This document shows, piece by piece, positions 1 to 4,358 of a DNA stretch of 12,183 nucleotides. Source of the stretch: Solirubrobacterales bacterium (lineage in GTDB: Bacteria; Actinomycetota; Thermoleophilia; Solirubrobacterales; Solirubrobacteraceae). Below the pieces are notes generated by a model, which saw only the letters and a program-made list of their open reading frames with translations, was not told the origin of the DNA and did no database searches. Within the stretch, counting starts at the first letter, position 1. The number at the start of each line of letters is the position of its first letter. Where the stretch lies: contig WQXW01000024.1 of assembly GCA_009781575.1 (NCBI GenBank), forward strand, positions 1 to 12,183. Direction: 5' to 3'. Made by a program: the position numbers and the translations under genes.

Positions 1-399
1 CGGGCCCACCATGCGGTCGCGCCCGCGCCCGCGCAGCCACGCCGCCGCGCTGTCCAGCAGCGCGCGCGCCGCCTCGGGGTCGTCCTCGCACTCGAAGAAG
101 CCGAACAGGCCCCACTCGTTGTCCTGGAAGGAGTTGAGGTTGCGATCGATGTGCGCGCTCACCCGCCCCACCGGCCGGCCGTCGCGCCAGGCGAGGAAGT
201 ACTCCACCTCCGCGTGGCCGAAGAACGGGTTGCGCCCACGGTCGAGTCGCTTCTTGACGTCCCCCAGCAACGGCGCCACCCAGTTGGGCTCGTTACGATA
301 CAGCCGCCACGGGAGCTTGACGAACCTGCGCATCTCCCCCCGCGAGCGCACGGGGCGCACCTCCACGCCCGTCGTGCTCGAGAGGTCTGACACGGCCAT
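1..399 (-). CDS. GNAT-like N-acyltransferase family protein, N-terminal 133 residues (partial)
   Basis: Open minus-strand frame that runs off the left edge, so only 133 codons are visible. It begins MAVSDLSSTTGVEVRPV. Recognisable blocks are FVKLPWRLYRNEPNWVAPL (about residues 30-48), RNPFFGHAEVEYFLAWRDG (about 62-80), PVGRVSAHIDRNLN (about 82-95) and GLFGFFECEDDPEAARALL (about 103-121). This is the order seen in a family of GNAT-fold proteins of roughly 370-400 residues. The strand pattern LAWRDGRPVGRV followed by an acidic GFFE block and a helix is typical of the first half of a GNAT domain. The acyl-CoA-binding loop would lie outside the window. It diverges from an alpha-oxoamine synthase across a 65-bp gap. 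Such a pair could form and then N-acylate an amino-ketone, as serine palmitoyltransferase and ceramide synthase do; that role is inference. No good ribosome-binding site precedes the ATG. TAGGGT nine bases upstream would suit a leaderless transcript. Confidence 0.72.
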   Translation of the reverse strand, partial: MAVSDLSSTTGVEVRPVRSRGEMRRFVKLPWRLYRNEPNWVAPLLGDVKKRLDRGRNPFFGHAEVEYFLAWRDGRPVGRVSAHIDRNLNSFQDNEWGLFGFFECEDDPEAARALLDSAAAWLRGRGRDRMVGP

Positions 400-464
400 G
401 CCCGGCCCACCCTACCTTCCCTTCCCACATCGCGCCAGGCCATGACCACCTCTGCCCACCTCTC
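400..464. promoter_or_regulatory. Divergent promoter region between GNAT-like gene and oxoamine synthase
   Basis: A 65-bp, C-rich (plus strand) gap between two divergent starts. It holds overlapping candidate -10 elements of the actinobacterial TANNNT form: TACCTT at 413-418 for the plus strand and TAGGGT at 414-409 for the minus strand. No convincing -35 box or Shine-Dalgarno was seen for either gene. The minus -10 ends nine bases from the ATG, which fits a leaderless start. These calls rest on short degenerate motifs. Confidence 0.3.
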
Positions 465-1748
465 ATGACGACCTCGGTGGATGTCTTCGCAAAGACGCGC
501 GGCCACGAGCGCGAGGAGATGCTTGCCGCCGCGCGCGAGGCCGATCTGCTGCCGTACTTCCGCACGGTCGAGTCGCCGGCGATGCCGGTGGTCGAGATGG
601 AGGGCGCGCCCCGCATCATGCTGGCCTCCAACAACTACCTCGGGCTGACCGCCGACGAGCGCGTGCTCCAGGGCGCGCTCGACGCGCTGCACCGCTACGG
701 CACCGGGCTGACCGGCTCGCGCCTGTTGAACGGCACCACGCCGCTGCACCTCGAGCTCGAGCACGAGCTGGCCGAGTGGATCGGCACCGACGACGCGATC
801 GTGTTCACCACCGGCCACCAGGCCAACGTGGGCACGCTCGGCACGCTGCTCTCGCCCTCCGACACCGTGATCGTCGACTCCGCCGACCACGCGTCGATCC
901 TCGACGGCGCGTTGCTCTCGCGGGCGAAGCTGCGGCCCTTCCGCCACGGGCGCCTGGACAAGCTCGAGCGCGCGCTCGAGCGGGCCCACGAGGACGGCGG
1001 CGGGGTGCTGGTGGTCGTCGACGGCGTGTTCTCGATGGAGGGCGACGTGGCGCCGCTGGTTGAGATCACCGAGCTCTGCCACCGCCACGGCGCGCGCTTG
1101 ATGGTCGACGAGGCCCACGGCGCCGGTGTGCTCGGCGCGCGCGGCGCCGGCGTGTGCGAGCTCCTGGGGGTGGAGGATCGCGTGGACCTGCGCATGGGGA
1201 CCTTCTCCAAGTCGCTCGCCTCCTGTGGCGGCTTCGTCGCGGGGCCCGCCGAGGTGATCGAGTATCTGCGCATCGCCTCGCGGCCTTTTCTCTTCACCGC
1301 CTCCTCCGTGCCCGCCGCGCTCGGCGCCGCGCTCGCCGCGCTTCACATCGTGCGCTCGCCCGACGGCCCGCCGCTGCTGGACGCGGTGCTCGACAACGCG
1401 CGCCACTTCGCGCAGGGGCTGCGCGCGCTCGGGTTTCGCACCCTGGAGGGCGAACCGGTGCGCGTGGGCCCGGGCGACGATGCGCCCCGCGAGCGCCTCT
1501 CCACGCCGATCGTGCCCGTGCTGGTCGGCGACGACTGGAAGGCGGGGCTCTTGTGGCGCGCGCTCTACGACGAGGGCGTGTTCACCAACTGCGCGCTCCA
1601 CCCCGCGGTCCCCCCCGGCCACGCGCTGCTGCGCACCTCGGTGATGGCCACCCACGACCGCGCCACGCTCGACCGCGCGCTCGACGCGTTCGACACCGTC
1701 AAGCGCCAGTTCGAGGCCGAGCACGGACCGCTGCCGGGCCCCGCCTGA
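465..1748 (+). CDS. Alpha-oxoamine synthase family PLP enzyme (BioF/KBL/serine palmitoyltransferase-like)
   Basis: A 427-residue fold-type I PLP enzyme that should condense an amino acid with an acyl-CoA or acyl-ACP, with loss of CO2, to give an amino-ketone. Family motifs are clear: substrate loop SNNYLGL (about 56-62), YGTGLTGSRLLNGT (about 78-91), TTGHQANVGTLGTLL, and DHASILDG with the probable PLP-stacking H142. VDEAHGAG follows, with D215 (pyridine nitrogen) and H218. GTFSKSLASCGGF carries the Schiff-base lysine K249. Length matches the family (about 390-430). Neither biotin nor threonine-degradation genes are nearby, so BioF or Kbl is unlikely from context. The divergent GNAT-like neighbour makes a lipid role, sphingoid-base-like, worth considering. 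Substrates cannot be read from the sequence. No Shine-Dalgarno precedes the ATG. A short upstream ORF (442-468) overlaps it as ATGA and may deliver ribosomes. Confidence 0.9.
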   Translation: MTTSVDVFAKTRGHEREEMLAAAREADLLPYFRTVESPAMPVVEMEGAPRIMLASNNYLGLTADERVLQGALDALHRYGTGLTGSRLLNGTTPLHLELEHELAEWIGTDDAIVFTTGHQANVGTLGTLLSPSDTVIVDSADHASILDGALLSRAKLRPFRHGRLDKLERALERAHEDGGGVLVVVDGVFSMEGDVAPLVEITELCHRHGARLMVDEAHGAGVLGARGAGVCELLGVEDRVDLRMGTFSKSLASCGGFVAGPAEVIEYLRIASRPFLFTASSVPAALGAALAALHIVRSPDGPPLLDAVLDNARHFAQGLRALGFRTLEGEPVRVGPGDDAPRERLSTPIVPVLVGDDWKAGLLWRALYDEGVFTNCALHPAVPPGHALLRTSVMATHDRATLDRALDAFDTVKRQFEAEHGPLPGPA

Positions 1749-1821
1749 TTGTCCATTTCCTCACAAGTCGCGGGCGGGACGAAAAAGCTCGCTTCTAGCG
1801 CAGGTTCCGCGCGGGGGAAGG

Positions 1822-1850
1822 TTGACCGTCGCCGCCCCGCTGCGTAGCTT
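1822..1850 (+). promoter_or_regulatory. Housekeeping sigma-type promoter for mIHF
   Basis: TTGACC at 1822-1827 and TAGCTT at 1845-1850 are separated by exactly 17 bp. This is close to the consensus -35/-10 of the principal actinobacterial sigma factor (TTGACN, TANNNT). It is the best promoter match seen in the window. The predicted start lies near 1857. Confidence 0.62.
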
Positions 1851-1983
1851 GAGGACTTCGCTCATCGGAGGAGGCGTACCGACCAAGCGGCAGAGCGGTG
1901 TCGCTGGGGGGTGCGGAAGGGCTCGACAGGGCCCGCTCCGGTGACCTAGACGAAGTTCCCGATCACGATCCACAAGCGAGGAT

Positions 1984-2014
1984 GTCGCGCCGCGGGCTCA
2001 CCCGCGGTGGCGAC
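1984..2014 (+). promoter_or_regulatory. Stem-loop immediately upstream of the mIHF ribosome-binding site
   Basis: Inverted repeat with CCGCGGG (1990-1996), loop CTCA and CCCGCGG (2001-2007), extended by GTCGC (1984-1988) and GCGAC (2010-2014) across a small internal loop: about 12 base pairs. It ends one base before GGGGAG (2015-2020), the putative Shine-Dalgarno ten bases from ATG 2031. No U-tract follows, so it is not an ordinary terminator. Control of translation or mRNA stability is more likely. Confidence 0.5.
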
Positions 2015-2030
2015 GGGGAGTGTGCACGAC

Positions 2031-2402
2031 ATGAACGCGACAGCGACGATCGCCCCTGCCGGCCCTCAGTACATGCGCGCGCTGCAGCGCGCCAACGAGG
2101 TGCGCCTCGCGCGCGCCGACCTCAAGCGCCGGGTTGCGGTCGGCGAAACCGAGGTCACCGACGTGCTCCGCGCGTGCCCCTGGGAGGCCACCAGCATGGC
2201 CGTGGCCGACCTGCTGAGGAGTCAGCGACGGTGGGGCCAGACACGCTGCCGCAAATTCCTCTCCGGCGTGGGGATCTCGGAGAACAAGACCATCGGCTCG
2301 ATGACCGACCGTCAGCGGCGCACACTGGTGATGATGCTGGAAACGTCCCGGGCCGCGCCGCAGCGCGACCCCTGGCTAACGGACAGCCCGACGAGAGCTT
2401 GA
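2031..2402 (+). CDS. mihF: Actinobacterial integration host factor (mIHF)
   Basis: A 123-residue basic nucleoid-associated protein. Mycobacterial mIHF and Streptomyces sIHF are about 105 residues; they bend DNA through a helix-two-turn-helix, S13-like core. Matching blocks are RALQRANEVRLARADLKRR (about 16-34), EVTDVLRACPWEATSMAVADLL (about 41-62) and the DNA-binding end WGQTRCRKFLSGVGI (about 68-82) followed by MTDRQRRTLVMMLE (about 91-104). ATG 2031 was chosen because GGGGAG lies ten bases upstream. The in-frame GTG at 2007 sits in the stem-loop without a ribosome-binding site. gmk, the usual downstream partner, is absent. Residues after about 105 extend past the family's usual end and overlap the opposite-strand gene. 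A consensus promoter and long leader suggest strong, possibly post-transcriptionally controlled expression. Confidence 0.88.
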   Translation: MNATATIAPAGPQYMRALQRANEVRLARADLKRRVAVGETEVTDVLRACPWEATSMAVADLLRSQRRWGQTRCRKFLSGVGISENKTIGSMTDRQRRTLVMMLETSRAAPQRDPWLTDSPTRA

Positions 2403-2952
2403 GCTGCCACCAGCCGGCCAGCATGCCGATCAGGCCCAGGCGCGGGCGCACGTGCCAGTAGCCGCACCCGCGCTCGCCGAGATCGACCACCGGCAGGCGC
2501 ACGAACTTGTACCGGCGCGGCTCCTCCTTCATCCGCTCCAGCAGCTGGCGCGCGCGCCGCTCGTGCTCCGCGCGCTCGCGCGCGCTGGCGCGCGCGTCCG
2601 AGAGGCGCGCCACCAGCGTGTCGCGCAGCCGCTCCAGCTCGCTCAGTGACAGCAGGCGCGGGCCGCACGCGTCCTGAGCCGCCGGGCCGGGCGAGATGTG
2701 GGGAAAGCCCTCCGCGATCTCCGCCGACAGCTCGCGCTCGAGCCTCGAGATCTGCGCCTTGAGATCGTGTCGCGCGCTCAGCGTGGCGGCGTGTCCGGCG
2801 CTCAGCGTGGCCGTCTGTGGGGCGTCCAGCGTGGCGACGCGCGCGTCGCGGCCGTCCCACTCGTCGCGCCCGCCGCGCTCCCACGTGGGGGCGCCATCCC
2901 GGGGCGCACCACCGGGGATGCGAGAGCTGTGGAGCTGCTCTGGTGCGATCAT
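2155..2952 (-). CDS. Coiled-coil protein of unknown function, 3' end antisense to mIHF
   Basis: A 265-codon frame with an excellent start: GAGGAGG seven bases before the ATG. I do not recognise a named family. Residues 40-63 are three tandem octapeptides (ATLDAPQT, ATLSAGHA, ATLSARHD). Charged helices follow at about 64-82 and 102-142 (LERLRDTLVARLSDARASAR, then ERRARQLLERMKEEP), likely a coiled coil. Residues 143-192 (YKFVRLPVVDLGERGCGYWH, then VRPRLGLIGMLAGWW) look like a compact conserved domain. From about residue 184 the frame lies antisense to mIHF. The tail becomes R/S/P/A-rich and looks unselected, so the functional protein may end near residue 194. It is last in the minus-strand operon, 36 nt after the B3/4 gene. 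No signal peptide or clear membrane segment is seen. Confidence 0.65.
   Translation of the reverse strand: MIAPEQLHSSRIPGGAPRDGAPTWERGGRDEWDGRDARVATLDAPQTATLSAGHAATLSARHDLKAQISRLERELSAEIAEGFPHISPGPAAQDACGPRLLSLSELERLRDTLVARLSDARASARERAEHERRARQLLERMKEEPRRYKFVRLPVVDLGERGCGYWHVRPRLGLIGMLAGWWQLKLSSGCPLARGRAAARPGTFPASSPVCAADGRSSSRWSCSPRSPRRRGICGSVSGPTVADSSAGRPRPCWWPPRGTRGARR
2774..2845 (-). repeat. Three 24-bp tandem repeats within the coiled-coil gene
   Basis: GCGCTCAGCGTGGC occurs at 2774 and 2798, with a variant GCGTCCAGCGTGGC at 2822, a 24-bp period. The repeats stay in frame and encode three octapeptides of form ATL(S/D)AxxX at residues 40-63 of the minus-strand protein. The last copy is the most diverged. 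Confidence 0.75.
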
Positions 2953-2988
2953 CTGCCCGCCTCCTCGCGCAGGGAACGTCCCAAGAGT

Positions 2989-3645
2989 CTACAGCCCTTC
3001 GAGCGCGACTCGACACATCCACAGCGCCTCTTCGACGTGGAGCCACGGCACGCCGGCGACCTGGAGCGCGAAGAGCGCCACGCGCTCGGTGGCGCCGCCG
3101 GCGCGGTGCCCGGGGGCGACCTCGCCGAAGAGCTGCGCCAGCGCGCGCTCGCCGTCGGCGATCACCAGCCGTCCCGCCGGCAGCGCGATCGCGGCGGAGC
3201 CGAGCCCCAGCCACTCGCGCTCGCCGCTCAGGCGGATGCCCAGCGGCGGCGCCAGCGTGTCGGCGTCGAGCGCCCACACCGGCACAGAGGTGTCGATCAG
3301 CGCCACCAGCAGCACGTCCTCCAGCAGGTTGCGCGACACGAACCCCCCCTCCATCATGCGCGCGAACATCGCGGCCTCCACCGGCGTGCGCACCACGTCG
3401 GGGTCCATCCCGATGTGGCGGAACAGCACGCGGTAGGCCGAGGGCACTGGCTCGCGGCGCACCGCGATCGCGCGCGCGCCGCCGAGGCGGTTGGACAGCT
3501 CGCGCAGCCGCTCGCGCAGCGCGCGCGGCGCGCCACGCGTGGGCGATCCACCGCACACGGCCGCCTCCACCCACGCGAGCCGCAGCTGGGGCAGCTCCTG
3601 TGCGACCTCCTCCCCACACCACCCCAGCAGCGGCTCGCCGCTCAT
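2989..3645 (-). CDS. B3/B4 tRNA-binding-like domain protein
   Basis: A 218-residue free-standing homologue of the B3/B4 module of phenylalanyl-tRNA synthetase beta chain, where the fold contributes to tRNA handling and editing. Diagnostic blocks are VPSAYRVLFRHIGMDPDVVR (67-86), TPVEAAMFARMMEGG (87-101, the usual S/T-x-EALxRR position), SRNLLEDVLLVALIDTSVPV (104-123), ALDADTL (125-131) and IRLSGEREW (137-145). The ATG overlaps the upstream stop codon as ATGA (3645-3642), so translation is probably coupled to the thioredoxin-fold gene. Free-standing B3/4 proteins are common, but their function is mostly unknown; editing of mischarged tRNA is a possibility, not shown. Its place in a membrane-transport operon is unusual. 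The GERALAQLFGE region (165-175) fits the usual end of the domain. Confidence 0.82.
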   Translation of the reverse strand: MSGEPLLGWCGEEVAQELPQLRLAWVEAAVCGGSPTRGAPRALRERLRELSNRLGGARAIAVRREPVPSAYRVLFRHIGMDPDVVRTPVEAAMFARMMEGGFVSRNLLEDVLLVALIDTSVPVWALDADTLAPPLGIRLSGEREWLGLGSAAIALPAGRLVIADGERALAQLFGEVAPGHRAGGATERVALFALQVAGVPWLHVEEALWMCRVALEGL

Positions 3646-4358
3646 CGCCCCGGCGGGCTCCAGCCGTGGTGGCGGCGCGCCGACGCCTCCAGGGCCGCCA
3701 CGCGCGCGCGCAGCGTGGCGAGCGAGGGCAGTTCCAGCAGCGCGCGGCTCTGCACTGTGCCGCCCGGTTCGGCGAGCGTGATCTGAGGGCAGCTGATCAT
3801 CTTGTAGAGAGATACCAGCGCGCCGTCGCGATCGAAGCCCACCGGGATGTTCGGCGCGCGCGCGCGCACGAGCGCGCGCAGCGCGCGGCGGTCGCCCCGG
3901 ATCGCCACCGCCGCGAAGCTGACCCCCGGGAACTGCGGCGCCAGCGCGCGCAGGCGGTCGAGCACGTGCGCGCAGGAGCCGCTGTTGACGAACAGCGCCA
4001 GCACCACCGGCCCGCGCTCGTACAGCTGGCAGATGTTGAGTATCCGCGCGCCCACCACCGTGCACGCCGCGCGCTGCCCCGCGGAGCCTTCGTTGGGGCG
4101 CACCGCGAAGTTGGCGTCGCCTTCCAGGGTGCCGGTGGCCAGCGGCACCGCGAAGGGGGGCACGCGCTCGCCGGGCGCGATGCCGGCGCCGGCCCTCGAT
4201 TTGGTCAGCACCGTGTTGAGCGTGATCAGCACCACGATCACCAGCCCGATCACGCCCACGTAGCGGCCGTACCGCGATGCCTCCGCGCGCGGCGAGAACC
4301 CGCCCGGGGGCGGGGGCGCCCCGCGCGCGGAGTCGCGCCCCTCAGACCGCGCTCTCAT
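3642..4358 (-). CDS. Membrane-anchored thioredoxin-fold (TlpA/redoxin-like) protein lacking CxxC
   Basis: A 238-residue protein with a basic, proline-rich cytoplasmic start, one membrane segment at about 33-51 (YVGVIGLVIVVLITLNTVLT) and a periplasmic/extracytoplasmic thioredoxin-like domain. ERVPPFAVPLATG (64-76) is the usual redoxin lead-in. RGPVVLALFVNSGSCAHVLD (115-134) is the first strand and active-site helix. VSFAAVAIRGD follows, then KMISCPQITLAEPGG (186-200) with the cis-proline P191. The active site keeps one cysteine (C129) instead of CxxC. C190 is next to the cis-proline; C99 and C110 are extra. Classical disulfide reduction by CxxC is therefore unlikely; a C129-C190 pair or a non-catalytic role is possible. 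The gene overlaps the RND gene end by 17 nt and the B3/4 gene by 4 nt, pointing to one transcript. Confidence 0.8.
   Translation of the reverse strand: MRARSEGRDSARGAPPPPGGFSPRAEASRYGRYVGVIGLVIVVLITLNTVLTKSRAGAGIAPGERVPPFAVPLATGTLEGDANFAVRPNEGSAGQRAACTVVGARILNICQLYERGPVVLALFVNSGSCAHVLDRLRALAPQFPGVSFAAVAIRGDRRALRALVRARAPNIPVGFDRDGALVSLYKMISCPQITLAEPGGTVQSRALLELPSLATLRARVAALEASARRHHGWSPPGR

Larger units (their letters stand above)
1749..2030 (+). promoter_or_regulatory. mIHF upstream region with long structured leader
   Basis: A 282-bp non-coding stretch between the oxoamine synthase and mIHF. No strong terminator follows the first gene. From the promoter at 1822-1850 a transcript would start near 1857 and carry a leader of about 174 nt before the mIHF ATG. 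Two inverted repeats stand out. The first is GAGCGG-TGTCG (1893-1903) pairing with CGACA (1924-1928) and CCGCTC (1933-1938), with a 4-nt bulge. The second is GTCGC/CCGCGGG (1984-1996) pairing with CCCGCGG/GCGAC (2001-2014), directly before the ribosome-binding site. It matches no riboswitch class I know. It could be a regulatory leader or contain a small RNA. Confidence 0.5.

Noticed and set aside
159..1724. Long minus-strand frame opposite the oxoamine synthase
   Set aside because: The translation is low-complexity and motif-free, while the plus strand carries all PLP-enzyme motifs. It is a GC-driven shadow.
1869..1879. 11-mer GAGGAGGCGTA shared with 10001-10011, and CTCATCGGAGG shared between 1861 and 9959
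   Set aside because: Short purine-rich ribosome-binding-site-like words recur by chance; one copy is within coding sequence and contexts differ.
1857..2000. Known riboswitch, tRNA or SRP RNA in the mIHF leader
   Set aside because: I compared it by eye with conserved cores of cobalamin, TPP, c-di-GMP, c-di-AMP, glycine and fluoride riboswitches and with tRNA and 4.5S motifs; none fits. A covariance-model search would decide.
2007..2030. Earlier GTG start for mIHF
   Set aside because: It lies inside the stem-loop with no ribosome-binding site. ATG 2031 has GGGGAG at ten bases.
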